This document shows, one piece after another, positions 36,821 to 47,175 of a stretch of 64,000 bases of DNA. Origin of the DNA: Nocardiopsis sp. N85. Its GTDB lineage: Bacteria > Actinomycetota > Actinomycetes > Streptosporangiales > Streptosporangiaceae. A program made the translations under genes and the position numbers. Numbering within the stretch: the first letter of the stretch is position 1; every line of letters starts with the position of its first letter. Under the pieces are notes generated by a model, which was given only the letters and a program-made list of their open reading frames with translations, was not told the origin of the DNA and ran no database searches. The stretch covers positions 1 to 64,000 of the forward strand of contig NZ_JARBUT010000012.1 of NCBI RefSeq assembly GCF_028882275.1. The letters are read 5' to 3'.

Positions 36821-38236
36821 GTGTCGGACAGCAGCGGTCGCCTCAGACGGATGTGGAACCGCGCGCGTCCCCGGTCCCTCCGGGGGAGGGTCACCGCGGG
36901 GGCGATGGTCGTGCTCGTGCTGGTGGTCGCCACCGTCCTGATCACGTCCATCCTCGTACTGCGCGACCTCATCGTCACCCAGGCCCGCGACCGAACGGCC
37001 ACGGCCGCCCGCCACATCGCCGATCAGATCACCGACGAACGCTTCCCCGGCGACATCCCGGCGACCGAGCCCATCCCGCGCCTCCAGATCGTCGACTGGT
37101 ACTCCGGAGAGGTGCTCGCCGCCAGCGACGCGCTGCGCGGCCTGCCGGCGCTGTCCCGCGACCACCCCGCGGGCGGTGACTTCCGCCTCGACACCACCAC
37201 CTGCGCGGATTTCGTGGGGGAGAGCCCCGACGACTGCTACCTGGTGGTCGGGTACTCCATGGCCGATTCCGCCTATGGCGACGTCGTGGTGCTGGCGGCG
37301 TCACCCCCGCCCCACATCCTGACCAGCGGCACCCTGGAGGCGGTGATGTTCGGGACCTCCGTCGCGCTGCTCTCCTTCACCGGTTTCGTCATCTGGTTCG
37401 GCGTCGGTCGCGCCCTGCGCCCCGTGGAGACGATCAGCCACGAGATGGAGCAGATCTCGGTCACCGACCTGCACCGCCGACTCCGGGTCCCCCGCACCCA
37501 CGACGAGATCGCCCATCTGGCGCGTACCGCCAACGCCAGCCTCGACCGCCTGGAAGAGGCCGTCACCCGGCAGCGGAGGTTCATCTCCGACGCCTCCCAC
37601 GAACTGCGCAACCCCATCGCCGGGATGCGTGCCAAACTGGAGGTCGAGCTCTCCGACCCCGAGCCCGACCCCCGGGCCCGTGAGCGTCTGCTCACCGGCC
37701 TGCTCACGGACACCGAGCGCCTGGAGAACATCGTCGCGGACCTGCTCGAACTCGCCCGGCTGGACAGCGACGTCGCGGCCGTGCGTCAACGCGTCGACCT
37801 CTCCGATCTCGTCGGCAAGGAGTTCGGTGACCGCAACGAGGTCGTCGACCTGCACGTCCACGCACAGCGCGCGGCCCCGGTGCGCGTGGATCGGCTGCGG
37901 ATGACCCGGGTGCTGACCAATCTGGTCGCCAACGCCGAGCGGCACGCCCACTCGCGGATCGACATCGTCGTGGATCGCGACGGGGAGGACGCGGTGGTGG
38001 AGGTGCACGACGACGGGTCGGGCATCCCCGAGGCCGATCGCGAGCGCGTCTTCGAACGGTTCGCCCGATTGCGCGAATCGCGCGAACTCGATCCGGGGGG
38101 CAGCGGTCTGGGTCTGCCCATCTCCCGGGAGATCGTGCGGGCCTACGGGGGCACGCTCATCGCCGGTCACAGTGATCTGCTCGGCGGCGCCCTGTTCGTT
38201 CTTCGGATCCCCGCCGACCCCGAAGCGAAGGGCTGA
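36821..38236 (+). CDS. Two-component sensor histidine kinase (orphan)
   Basis: This 471-aa protein has a transmembrane helix at about 26-48, an extracytoplasmic sensor of about 120 residues with two cysteines (TTCADF, DDCYLV), a second helix near 168-190 and a HAMP domain. HisKA follows with RFISDASHELRNPIAG, then the ATPase with NLVANAERHA, DDGSGIPE and GGSGLGLPIS. It signals by phosphorylating a response regulator; none is adjacent. The two sensor cysteines could form a disulfide. Confidence 0.92.
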   Translation: MSDSSGRLRRMWNRARPRSLRGRVTAGAMVVLVLVVATVLITSILVLRDLIVTQARDRTATAARHIADQITDERFPGDIPATEPIPRLQIVDWYSGEVLAASDALRGLPALSRDHPAGGDFRLDTTTCADFVGESPDDCYLVVGYSMADSAYGDVVVLAASPPPHILTSGTLEAVMFGTSVALLSFTGFVIWFGVGRALRPVETISHEMEQISVTDLHRRLRVPRTHDEIAHLARTANASLDRLEEAVTRQRRFISDASHELRNPIAGMRAKLEVELSDPEPDPRARERLLTGLLTDTERLENIVADLLELARLDSDVAAVRQRVDLSDLVGKEFGDRNEVVDLHVHAQRAAPVRVDRLRMTRVLTNLVANAERHAHSRIDIVVDRDGEDAVVEVHDDGSGIPEADRERVFERFARLRESRELDPGGSGLGLPISREIVRAYGGTLIAGHSDLLGGALFVLRIPADPEAKG

Positions 38237-38459
38237 TGCCCCGACACGAGGGAACGACCTCCTCGTGCGAGGTGTCGCAGGACCGCCGGACCGGAGACTT
38301 CCGGACCGGGTTCGTCGGGGCTCCGGAGGGCTCGCCGTCCGGCTGCTCCTTCAGGCGCCGGTCTGCGTCCGCGGCGTCGTCGACGGTCATCCCCGACAGG
38401 GTGCCCTTCCCGTGTTCGGAGCGGGTCCGACCGGCCCGTACCGTGCCGGGGCCGTCCTG

Positions 38460-39113
38460 GTGAACGAACGGGGAAGGTGGGCGCGGGCGGCGGTCGTGGC
38501 GGTGTGGGCCGCGGTGCTGATCGCCGCCCTGGTGTACGGGCCCGACCCCGCGCGGGTGCGGGCCTGGATCGAGGCGGCCGGGCCGGCCGCCCCCGTCGCC
38601 TACCTGGTCCTGTACGTGATCGCGGTGTTCGCGCTGGTGCCCCGGCCCGCGCTGAACCTCGCCGCGGGGCTGCTCTTCGGACTCGGCGCGGGGATGCCGT
38701 TGGCCCTGACGGGAGGGGTGGGTGCGGCGCTGGCCCAGTTCGCCGTCGCCCGCTACGCGGCCGGGGGAACGGTGGCCCGTCTGCTGCCCGAGGGCGTGCG
38801 GTCGCGGTTGGACGCGGTGGCCGAACGGCACGCGTTCGTCGCGGTGCTGCAACTGCGACTGCTGCCGATCGTCCCGTACCAGGCGGTCAACTACGGGTGT
38901 GGTCTCACCCGGATGCGGGTCGCGCCCTTCGCCCTGGGCACGTTCGCGGGCGGTGTCCCGGCGACCGGCGCGATGGTGCTGCTGGGAGCCGGGGGGACGG
39001 ACCTGGGGTTGCCGGTCGCGGTGGCCGGGGCCGTACTGGCGGCCCTGCCGGCCCTGCTGTGGTGGGTCCGCTCCCGCCGGCGCGCCGGCGGACGGCGGGC
39101 GGAGGGGGAGTGA
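38460..39113 (+). CDS. TVP38/TMEM64 (VTT-domain) membrane protein
   Basis: This 217-aa protein has about five membrane segments. It has the VTT pattern FALVPRPALNLAAGLLFGLG and LQLRLLPIVPYQAVNYGCGL. Family members are membrane proteins linked to lipid scrambling or transport. GTG 38460 is my start; GTG 38412 in frame would add 16 residues and neither has a strong ribosome site. Confidence 0.85.
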   Translation: MNERGRWARAAVVAVWAAVLIAALVYGPDPARVRAWIEAAGPAAPVAYLVLYVIAVFALVPRPALNLAAGLLFGLGAGMPLALTGGVGAALAQFAVARYAAGGTVARLLPEGVRSRLDAVAERHAFVAVLQLRLLPIVPYQAVNYGCGLTRMRVAPFALGTFAGGVPATGAMVLLGAGGTDLGLPVAVAGAVLAALPALLWWVRSRRRAGGRRAEGE

Positions 39114-39135
39114 TCCCCCCGCTCGCCGTGTCGGG

Positions 39136-40461
39136 TCAGGACCCGCCGCCGCCGAAGATCGCCACCTCGTCGGGGGAGGGGCGTTCCATCTCGAACGGCA
39201 GGATCTCTCCGCCGTCGCTGTCGGTGACCATGGGCTCCTGGAGGACCTCGGGCTTCTCGCCGGTGTGATGCTGCACCACCATGACGCCGCCGTAACCGCT
39301 GTGGTCGGTCTCGGTGGCGGCGAAGGGCACCAGCCCCGGTCCGGTCCACTCCCTCGAACCGAGGGTCTCGATCAGGCCCGAACGGGTCAGGTCCGGACCC
39401 GTCTCCATGAGGACCTGCGCGAGCAGGACGGCCTGCACCATGCCGTAGACGGTGGTGTCGGTGAACGGGGTGTCGGCGTTGTACTCCTCGTGGATCTCCA
39501 GGAAGAACTCGGTCCACGGATCGTCGCGCTGAGCCGCCATCGGCAGGAACGCGGTGACGATGAGACCGTCCAGGAACACCTCCGGCGGGACGTCCTCGGC
39601 CGCCGTGCCCTCGGAGTACTCCTGGATGAGCCCGGTGACGATCTCCACGTCGCCGCCGAAGCTGGGGGCGATCCACTGCGGCGTGTAGCCGATCGCGGTC
39701 GCCTCCAGGATGGCCATCCCCAGGAACGCGGGGATGCAGTGGCACACCACGACGTCGGCGTTCTGCTTCTTGAGCGAGGCCACCTGGCCGGCGAGTTCGG
39801 GGACCCCGGGGTCGTAGGACTCCCAGGTGACGATCTCGTCGGTGAGGTACTGCTCCAGCCCGGCCTGGGAGGAGGGGCCGACGTCGTCGTTCTGGTAGAG
39901 GAGGCCGACCTTGTCGTCGGGGAAGTTCTCGGCGATGAACCTCCCCTGGATCTTGGCCTCCTTGGAGTAGTCCACCTGGAAGCCGTAGCTGTACGGGTAG
40001 ACGTCCGGCTGGTCCCAGGACAGGGCGCCGGAGGAGACGAAGAGGTCGGGCACGCCGGCCTCGTTGATCTCGTCGATGACGGCCTCGTGGGTGGGGGTGC
40101 CCAGGCCGCCGAGCATCGCGAAGATCTCCTGATCGTGGATCAGGCTGCGGGTCACCTCGACGGTCTGGGCCGGATCGAAGCCGTCGTCCTGGACCTGGTA
40201 TTCGATCCGACGCCCGTGGATGCCGCCGTTGTCGTTGATGTAGTTGAACACGGCCCTGGCACCGGTGGACACGTGCCGGAAGCCGGGGGAGGCGGGCCCG
40301 GTGAGCGGCTGGTGCGTGCCGATGACGATGGCATCGTCGGTGACCCCCCGGACGTCGGCGGCTCGTTCCTCCGCCGCCTGATCCGTGTCTCCTCCGTTGG
40401 AGCAGGATGTGACGAGTACCGCGACGGCCAGTGCCGAGGCGATCGATCTCAGTGGTCGCAT
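39136..40461 (-). CDS. ABC-transporter substrate-binding lipoprotein (type I, Leu/Ile/Val-like)
   Basis: This 441-aa protein has a lipoprotein signal with lipobox VTSC (Cys20), then a periplasmic-binding fold type 1: IVIGTHQPLTGPASPGFRHVSTGARAVF region, YINDNGGIHGRRIEY and VGLLYQNDDVG. Such proteins capture amino acids, amides or aromatic acids. No permease or ATPase genes adjoin, so it is an orphan component or serves a distant transporter. ATG 40461 follows CCAGGACAG. Confidence 0.9.
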   Translation of the reverse strand: MRPLRSIASALAVAVLVTSCSNGGDTDQAAEERAADVRGVTDDAIVIGTHQPLTGPASPGFRHVSTGARAVFNYINDNGGIHGRRIEYQVQDDGFDPAQTVEVTRSLIHDQEIFAMLGGLGTPTHEAVIDEINEAGVPDLFVSSGALSWDQPDVYPYSYGFQVDYSKEAKIQGRFIAENFPDDKVGLLYQNDDVGPSSQAGLEQYLTDEIVTWESYDPGVPELAGQVASLKKQNADVVVCHCIPAFLGMAILEATAIGYTPQWIAPSFGGDVEIVTGLIQEYSEGTAAEDVPPEVFLDGLIVTAFLPMAAQRDDPWTEFFLEIHEEYNADTPFTDTTVYGMVQAVLLAQVLMETGPDLTRSGLIETLGSREWTGPGLVPFAATETDHSGYGGVMVVQHHTGEKPEVLQEPMVTDSDGGEILPFEMERPSPDEVAIFGGGGS

Positions 40462-40963
40462 GGTGCTGTCCTGGACTTCGTTGTGACCTTCACGGAGCGG
40501 GCGCGAACGGCCCGGTGGGGGTAGGGGGCCGTGACCGGACAGGGCATCGAAAAGAAACCTACTGGCCGGTACGTTACTAGCGAGTAAACACCATGCGTGC
40601 GACCCGCACCAGCGGGAGGGGTGCAAAATGTTGCGCATGGTGTTCGAGTGAACTCGTGATGTTGTCACTGTCCACAGTCGGTCACCGGATGAACGACGGG
40701 GCTCCAGTGCCTGAAAGTCATCGAACGAAAGCTCTTCGTGTTCACCGGGGGCGTCGCGTGGCGTCTCCGAGGTCTTCGCCTCGGAGGGCGGGCCGGCCGT
40801 GCCGGGTCGGCCGTTGGCGTCGTTCTTCCATGAAGACGTGACACGGGAAACTCCCGTGAAAAATATCAGCGTTATAAAATTGCCATGAGCAAAAACAAAG
40901 AAGAATGTCCTCTCCGCTTTTGGTCATCCTGGGTGGCAGTCGTCCCGATGCATCGGAGGCAGC
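40462..40963. other. Intergenic region upstream of the PKS
   Basis: 502 nt with an AT-rich core (aaaaatatcagcgttataaaattgcc, 40859-40884) containing TATAAA at 40874-40879 as a -10 candidate. CACGGG-AAACT-CCCGTG at 40842-40858 is a perfect 6-bp inverted repeat just upstream and may bind a regulator. The short open frames here lack ribosome sites. Confidence 0.5.
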
Positions 40964-43900
40964 ATGGACAGGATCGCCATCGTCGGCATGGCCTGCCGTT
41001 ACCCGGACGCCGATACCCCGGACGAGCTCTGGGAGAACGTCCTGGCCGGGCGCCGCTCGTTTCGTCGCATCCCACCCGAACGGCTCTCCCTCGCGGATTA
41101 CCGGTCCGCGGATCCGACGGATTCCGATCGATTCCATTCCGACAAGGCGGCCCTGCTGCGCGGATTCGATTTCGACCGGGCCGCCTACCGGGTGGCGGGC
41201 AGCACTTTCCGTTCCACGGACATGACCCATTGGCTCGCCTTGGACACCGCGGCCCGTGCCCTGGCGGACGCCGGGTTCCCCGAGGGGCGAGGACTGCCGC
41301 GGGGCACCACCGGAGTCGTTCTGGGCAACAGCCTCACCGGTGAGTTCTCCCGGGCCAACTCCCTCCGTCTGCGCTGGCCCTATGTCCGCCGGACCCTGGC
41401 CGAGGTCCTGCGCCGACGGGGCTGGGACGACGACGAGACGGCCCGTCTGCTGACCGAGGCGGAGGAGGCCTACAAGGCGCCCTTCCCCGAGATGGACGAG
41501 GACACCCTGGCCGGTGGACTGTCCAACACCATCGCCGGAAGGGTGTGCAACCACTTCGACCTCCGCGGTGGCGGCCATACCGTCGACGGTGCCTGTGCCT
41601 CCTCCCTGCTGTCGGTCGTCACCGCCGCCCGGGCACTGACCGACGGAGACCTGGACGTGGCCCTCGTCGGGGGGGTCGACCTGTCCCTGGACCCCTTCGA
41701 ACTGGTGGGCTTCGCCCGCACCGGAGCCCTGGCCACCGGCGACATGCGCGTCTACGACCGCGACTCCAATGGTTTCTGGCCGGGGGAGGGCTCGGGCGTC
41801 CTCGTGTTGATGCGCGAGGAGGACGCGCTCGCCGCCGACGCCCGTGTCTACGCCCTCATCACCGGTTGGGCGATCTCCTCCGACGGGGCCGGGGGTATCA
41901 CCCGGCCGGAGGAGGAGGGCCATCGCGTCGCCCTGGAACGCGCCTACGCGCGGGCCGGATACCCCCCGGCCACGGTCGGTTACTTCGAAGGTCACGGCAC
42001 GGGCACCGCGCTCGGCGACGCCACGGAGATCGCCGCCCTGTCCGCGGCGCGCGGCCCGGGAGCCCCGGCCGCCCTGGGCAGCGTCAAGGCCAACATCGGC
42101 CACACGAAGGCGGCCGCCGGTGTCGCCGGGCTCATCAAGGCGGCCCTGGCCGTTCACCACCGGGTCGTCCCACCCGGTACCGCCCAGCACACCCCGCATC
42201 CCCTGCTCACCGTGGAGGGCGCCCGCCTGCGCGTGCCCGTCCGGGCCGAACCCTGGCCTCAAGGGCGTCCGCTGCGCGCCGGTGTCTCCGCCATGGGGTT
42301 CGGCGGTATCAACACCCACATCGCGCTCCAGGCCGCCGACCCGGTCGAAGACCCCGCCCCGATCGCCCCCGACGCCCGGACCCGCGCCCTGGTGGCGGGC
42401 CGCCAGGATGCCGAACTGCTCCTCGCGGACGCCCCGGACCGGGCCGCCCTGCGCACCCGACTCACCGCCTGGGCCGACCTTCTCCCGCACCTCTCCTACG
42501 CGGAGTTCACCGATCTGGCCGCCGAGGCCGCCGACGGGCTCGGCGGCGGTCCGGTGCGCTGCGCCGTCGTCGCCACCGAGCCGCACGCGGCCGCGCGCGC
42601 CGTGACGGCACTGATCTCCCGGATCGACGCAGGCGAGGAGGAGGTCGTCTCCCCCGGGGAGGGCGTCTTCCTCTCCCAACGGACCGGGCCGCCCCGGATC
42701 ACCTTCCTGATGCCGGGTCAGGGATCGGGCGACGGGAGCCTGGGGGCCCTGCGCCGTCGGTTCCCGAGCGTCGAGGACACGCTGGACGTGGCCCGGCTGC
42801 CCGAGGGGGACCCGGTCGCCACGGAGATCGCCCAGCCCAGGATCGTCGCCGGCTCCATGGCGGCCCTGGGGCTGATGGAGGACCTCGGGGTGACCGCCCG
42901 GGCGGCGGTCGGCCACAGCCTGGGCGAACTCACCGCCCTGTACTGGGCGGGTGCCATGGACGCCGAGAGCCTGTCGGCCCTGGCCCGCGCGCGCGGGCGG
43001 ATCATGGCGGAGACCGCGAGGTCCGGCGGCGCCATGCTCCACGTCGCCGCGGACACCGAACACGTGGCCCGCCTCCTGACCGACGAACCGGAGTCCGAAG
43101 CCGTGGTCGCCGCGCACAACGGACCCGGGCAGACCGTGGTCTCGGGCACCGCCGCCGCCATCGGACGCGTACGGGACCGGGCCCGCGCCCGCGGCCTGGA
43201 CGTCGCCCCCCTCCGGGTCTCCCACGCCTTCCACTCCCCCCTGGTCGCCCCGGCCGTTCCCGGACTGCGGAGCGTGCTCGACGGGATCCCCTTCACCCCA
43301 CCGACGCGTCGCGTGGTCTCCACCGTGGTCGGTACCGATCTCCGACCGGACGCCTCGCTCCCGGACCTGCTGTCCGAGCAGGTGACCCGCCCGGTCCTGT
43401 TCGGTGAGGCCGTCGCGCGTATCGCGCCGGACACCGACCTCTTCCTGGAGGTCGGTCCGGGACGGGTGCTGGCCCGGACGGCGGAGCGGATCGCCCCCGA
43501 CGTCCCCGCCCTGACGGTGGACACCGACGCCCCCACGCTGTCGCCCACGTTGAAGGCCCTGGGCGCGGCCTTCGCCCTCGGCGCCCCGCTGGCCGTCCGT
43601 CGGCTCTTCGAGGGCCGCCTGATCCGTCCTCTCCGCGAGTCCCGCGATTTCCTCGTCAACCCTTGTGAGACGGTGGCCGACAGCCCGCTGGGGCGCACCT
43701 CCCCGTCCCGGACCCCCGAACCCGCGCCGGCCCTCGACGTTTCCGAGGCGGAGAATGTCGATACCCTCCTGTTGCTCCGTCGGCAGGTCGCGGCCCGGGT
43801 CGAACTGCCACTGGAGACCGTCACCGCGCACACCCGGCCGTTGGACGAACTCCACCTGAGTTCCATCACCGTCGGCCAGATCGCCAACGAGGTGGCCCGC

Positions 43901-46738
43901 ATGCTGGGCCGGCCCCCGCTGGAGGCGACCAGCGGTCACGCCACCTCCAGCCTCGCGGACCTGGCCGCCGTCATCGACGCCTCGACGGGGGAGGGCGACG
44001 ATCCGGGAGCCACGTCCGAAGCGGCCGGCGTCGGACCCTGGGTCCGGGCCTTCCGGCTCGGACGGCGAACCGCACCCGACCCCGCCCCCGTCCGTGTCCC
44101 CCGGTCCACCACCACGGCCCACTGGTCGTCGTACGCGCCCGGCGGGCACCGGATCGCCGAGACCCTGCGCGCGGCGTTGGCCGGGGCCGGCGTGGGGGAG
44201 GGCGTCCTCTTGGTCCCCGACCCCGCCCACCCGGCCGCCTCGCTGGCGGCGGCCCAGGAGGCGGCCGGTCGTGGAGTCCGGTTGGTCGTGGTCCAACCCG
44301 GGCCGATCGTCTCCGGTCTGGCCCGCACCCTGCACCTGGAGGCACGGGTGCCGGTCACGGTCATCGAAGCCGATACGGACGGGACCGATTCCGGCGCACA
44401 CGATCGCCTGACGGGGACGGTGCTCGCCGACACGGTCGCCACCACCGCCTACACCGAGGTCCGCTACGCGGAGGAGGGGCGCACCGTCCCCGATCTGGTC
44501 CCCCTCCTCCCCGGACGGGAACGCCCCGAGGCCGATCCTCCCCTCGGCTTCGACGACGTGGTCCTGGTCACCGGAGGAGGGAAGGGCATCACCGCGGAGT
44601 GCGCGCGTGACCTGGCTCTCCGCCATGGGGTCGGTCTGCTCCTGCTCGGGCGTTCGGACCCCGCGGCCGATCCCGAGCTGGCCGCGAACCTGGAGCGGAT
44701 GGCCGCCGCCGGTGTCCGCCACCGCTACGAACGCGCGGACGTGACCGACCCCGATCAGGTCCGCGCCGCGGTCGAACGCGCCGCCGCGTTCGGTACCGTC
44801 ACGGCCCTGTTGCACGGTGCCGGACGCAACGAGCCCGCCCCGATCGGCTCGCTCACCCCCGAGGACCTGGCCGCCGCCTCGGCGCCCAAGGTCGACGGGT
44901 TGCGGGCGGCGCTCGCGGCGATCGACCCCGACCGGCTCCGTCTCCTGGTCACCTTCGGCAGCGTCATCGGACGGGTGGGGCTGCGCGGAGAGGCCCACTA
45001 CGCCGCCGCCAACGACCGGATGAGCGCCCTGGCCGAGGAGTACGGACGTCTCCATCCGCGCACCAGGGTCCTGGCGATCGAGTGGTCGGTGTGGTCCGGT
45101 TCCGGTATGGGCGAGCGCATGGGGGTCGTCGAATCCCTCGCCCGTGAAGGGGTGACACCGATTTCCGTCGACGAGGGGTTGGAGGTGTTGCGCGACCTGC
45201 TCTCCGACACCTCCGCCGGACCGGTCATCGTGGTCTGCGGACGGCTGGGCGCCCCACCGACCCTGCCCGCCCCGGCCGCCCTTCCCCTGGGACGCTTCCT
45301 GGAGCGGATCCTGGTCCACCACCCCGGCACCGAACTGGTCACCGAAACGGAGTCGTCCACCGCGACCGACCCCTATCTGGACGATCACCGGCTCGACGGC
45401 GACGCGCTGGTGCCCGCGGTCATCGGCATGGAGGCCATGGCCCAGGTCGGAGCGGCGATCGGCGGACACACCGGTGTCCCCGTCTTCGAGGACATGGAGT
45501 TCCTGCGGCCGATCGTCGTGTCCGCCTCCGGAAGATGTGTGATCCGTGTGGCCGCCCTGGTCCGTGACACCCGCACGGTGGACGTGGTCGTGCGCAGCGA
45601 GGATACGGGCTTCGCCGTCGACCACTTCCGGTCGGTCCTGCGGTGGTCCCCGGCCGATCGCCCCGAGCGGGGGCCCCTGGTGCCCGGTACCGACGCACCA
45701 CGGGTCCGTATCGACCCCGGCGCGGAACTCTACGGCTCCCTGCTCTTCCAGGGGAAGCGGTTCCAACGGTTGTCGGCCTATCGCCGCGTGAGCGCGCGGC
45801 ACACCGTGGCCGAGGTCTCCGGAGGCACCGGTGTCCCGTGGTTCGCCCCTTACCTGCCGCAGGACCTGGTCCTGGCGGACCCCGGGGTCCGCGACACCGC
45901 GATGCACGCGCTCCAGAGCGGCGTGCCCGACGCGGTCCTTCTGCCCGAGCGGGTCGATCGCCTCCTGCCCGCCCGGACCGACGACGAGGGCCCGTTCCTG
46001 CTGGCGGCGTCGGAACGGTCCAGGGACGGGGACGCGCACGTCTACGACGTGGAGCTGTCGGACCCGGAGGGCCGGGTCGTCGAACGGTGGGAGGGTCTGC
46101 GCCTGAAGGCGGTGCGCGTCCGCGGCGGTGCCGGCCCCTGGCCCGCGCCGCTGCTCGGCCCGCACATGGAACGATGCGCCTCCCGGTTCCTGGGGGAAGG
46201 GGTGTCGATCGCCGTCGAGCCCGACGCCGGCCCCGACCGAGGGGAGGCGACCGCCGCGGCCCTGCGACGTTGTCTCGATCGACCCGTGCGCGTGCGCCAC
46301 CGGCCGGACGGTCGGCCCGAGGTCGACGGAGCGCACGTCTCCGTCTCCCACGGAGCCGGAGTGACCCTGGCCGTGGCCGCGGACGCACCCGTGGGCTGCG
46401 ACATCGAGGAGGTGGTCGGGCGGGACCGCACCGCCCGGGCCGACCTGCTCGGCCCCGACGCCCTGGCCGTGGCCGACCTGCTGGTGACCGAGACGGGTGA
46501 GGACGCGGACACGTCGGCCACCCGCCTCTGGGCGGCCCTGGAATGTCTGCGCAAACTCGGAACCGCGACGCGTGCCGTGGTTCTGGACCGCGTCCATCCC
46601 GACGGATGGGTCGTGTTCACCTCGGGTGCGACCGAGATCGCCACCGGTGTCACCACCCTGGCGGGTCGCGCGGACCCCGTGGTGGTCGCCGTCGGCCGTG
46701 TCCCCGAAGTCCCCTCGCCGAAGGAGTCGAACCCGTGA
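40964..46738 (+). CDS. pksE: Enediyne-type iterative polyketide synthase (KS-AT-ACP-KR-DH-PPTase)
   Basis: This 1924-aa protein fits the length and order of enediyne PKSs. KS residues about 1-455: catalytic C211 (VDGACASS), H344 (EGHGTGT), H380 (NIGHTKAA). AT about 575-870: S652 in GHSLGE. ACP about 930-1005: S967 in DELHLSSI, the characteristic enediyne form. KR about 1190-1425: VTGGGKGI and HYAAAN. DH about 1440-1690: DPYLDDHRLDG. C-terminal phosphopantetheinyl transferase about 1700-1924: GCDIEEV. It self-primes its ACP and builds a linear polyene released by the coupled thioesterase. The N-terminus and DSNGFWPGEGSG segment closely match SgcE-type enzymes from memory. ATG 40964 follows GGAGG. 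Confidence 0.95.
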   Translation: MDRIAIVGMACRYPDADTPDELWENVLAGRRSFRRIPPERLSLADYRSADPTDSDRFHSDKAALLRGFDFDRAAYRVAGSTFRSTDMTHWLALDTAARALADAGFPEGRGLPRGTTGVVLGNSLTGEFSRANSLRLRWPYVRRTLAEVLRRRGWDDDETARLLTEAEEAYKAPFPEMDEDTLAGGLSNTIAGRVCNHFDLRGGGHTVDGACASSLLSVVTAARALTDGDLDVALVGGVDLSLDPFELVGFARTGALATGDMRVYDRDSNGFWPGEGSGVLVLMREEDALAADARVYALITGWAISSDGAGGITRPEEEGHRVALERAYARAGYPPATVGYFEGHGTGTALGDATEIAALSAARGPGAPAALGSVKANIGHTKAAAGVAGLIKAALAVHHRVVPPGTAQHTPHPLLTVEGARLRVPVRAEPWPQGRPLRAGVSAMGFGGINTHIALQAADPVEDPAPIAPDARTRALVAGRQDAELLLADAPDRAALRTRLTAWADLLPHLSYAEFTDLAAEAADGLGGGPVRCAVVATEPHAAARAVTALISRIDAGEEEVVSPGEGVFLSQRTGPPRITFLMPGQGSGDGSLGALRRRFPSVEDTLDVARLPEGDPVATEIAQPRIVAGSMAALGLMEDLGVTARAAVGHSLGELTALYWAGAMDAESLSALARARGRIMAETARSGGAMLHVAADTEHVARLLTDEPESEAVVAAHNGPGQTVVSGTAAAIGRVRDRARARGLDVAPLRVSHAFHSPLVAPAVPGLRSVLDGIPFTPPTRRVVSTVVGTDLRPDASLPDLLSEQVTRPVLFGEAVARIAPDTDLFLEVGPGRVLARTAERIAPDVPALTVDTDAPTLSPTLKALGAAFALGAPLAVRRLFEGRLIRPLRESRDFLVNPCETVADSPLGRTSPSRTPEPAPALDVSEAENVDTLLLLRRQVAARVELPLETVTAHTRPLDELHLSSITVGQIANEVARMLGRPPLEATSGHATSSLADLAAVIDASTGEGDDPGATSEAAGVGPWVRAFRLGRRTAPDPAPVRVPRSTTTAHWSSYAPGGHRIAETLRAALAGAGVGEGVLLVPDPAHPAASLAAAQEAAGRGVRLVVVQPGPIVSGLARTLHLEARVPVTVIEADTDGTDSGAHDRLTGTVLADTVATTAYTEVRYAEEGRTVPDLVPLLPGRERPEADPPLGFDDVVLVTGGGKGITAECARDLALRHGVGLLLLGRSDPAADPELAANLERMAAAGVRHRYERADVTDPDQVRAAVERAAAFGTVTALLHGAGRNEPAPIGSLTPEDLAAASAPKVDGLRAALAAIDPDRLRLLVTFGSVIGRVGLRGEAHYAAANDRMSALAEEYGRLHPRTRVLAIEWSVWSGSGMGERMGVVESLAREGVTPISVDEGLEVLRDLLSDTSAGPVIVVCGRLGAPPTLPAPAALPLGRFLERILVHHPGTELVTETESSTATDPYLDDHRLDGDALVPAVIGMEAMAQVGAAIGGHTGVPVFEDMEFLRPIVVSASGRCVIRVAALVRDTRTVDVVVRSEDTGFAVDHFRSVLRWSPADRPERGPLVPGTDAPRVRIDPGAELYGSLLFQGKRFQRLSAYRRVSARHTVAEVSGGTGVPWFAPYLPQDLVLADPGVRDTAMHALQSGVPDAVLLPERVDRLLPARTDDEGPFLLAASERSRDGDAHVYDVELSDPEGRVVERWEGLRLKAVRVRGGAGPWPAPLLGPHMERCASRFLGEGVSIAVEPDAGPDRGEATAAALRRCLDRPVRVRHRPDGRPEVDGAHVSVSHGAGVTLAVAADAPVGCDIEEVVGRDRTARADLLGPDALAVADLLVTETGEDADTSATRLWAALECLRKLGTATRAVVLDRVHPDGWVVFTSGATEIATGVTTLAGRADPVVVAVGRVPEVPSPKESNP

Positions 46739-47175
46739 CCGACCACTACGAGATGCGGCACATCGTCAGCCTTGAGGAGACCAACCTGGTCGGCAACGTG
46801 TACTACGCGCACTATCTGCGCTGGCAGGGGCGCTGCCGGGAGATGTTCCTGCGCGACCACGCCCCTTCCGTGCTGGACGATCTCCGGGGTGACCTCAAGC
46901 TCTTCACGCTCCGCGTCGATTGCGACTTCCTGGCCGAGACCACCGCCTTCGACGTCCTGTCGGTCCGTATGCGTCTGGAGGAGCTGACCCAGACGCAGAT
47001 CGGTTTCTCCTTCGACTACGTGCGGGTGAACGGGGCCGTGGAGACCCCCGTGGCCCGGGGGAACCAGCGGGTGGTGTGCATGCGCGGTCACGGTGACGCG
47101 GTCGTCCCGGTCCGGGTGCCCGAGGTCCTGCGGGCCGCCCTGGCGCCCTTCGCCCCGGCTCGGGTGGTGGTCTGA
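46735..47175 (+). CDS. Enediyne hot-dog thioesterase (CalE7/DynE7/SgcE10 type)
   Basis: This 146-aa protein starts at GTG 46735 in a GTGA overlap with the PKS stop, with AAGGAG upstream. The sequence ETNLVGNVYYAHYLRWQGRC and DLKLFTLRVDCDF are hallmarks of enediyne thioesterases, which hydrolyse the PKS-bound polyene and can lead to decarboxylated polyenes such as a heptaene. Pairing with the PKS is universal in the known minimal enediyne unit. Confidence 0.95.
   Translation: MTDHYEMRHIVSLEETNLVGNVYYAHYLRWQGRCREMFLRDHAPSVLDDLRGDLKLFTLRVDCDFLAETTAFDVLSVRMRLEELTQTQIGFSFDYVRVNGAVETPVARGNQRVVCMRGHGDAVVPVRVPEVLRAALAPFAPARVVV

Noticed and set aside
36821..38236. A response regulator expected next to the sensor kinase
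   Set aside because: None found within several kilobases on either strand; the kinase is recorded as an orphan.
38236..38463. 75-codon frame between the sensor kinase and the VTT gene
   Set aside because: Low-complexity Ser/Arg-rich product and no ribosome site.
40742..46597. A 1951-codon open frame on the minus strand opposite the PKS
   Set aside because: It mirrors GC-rich codon structure of the PKS, has no recognisable domain and only low-complexity Gly/Arg/Gln-rich sequence.
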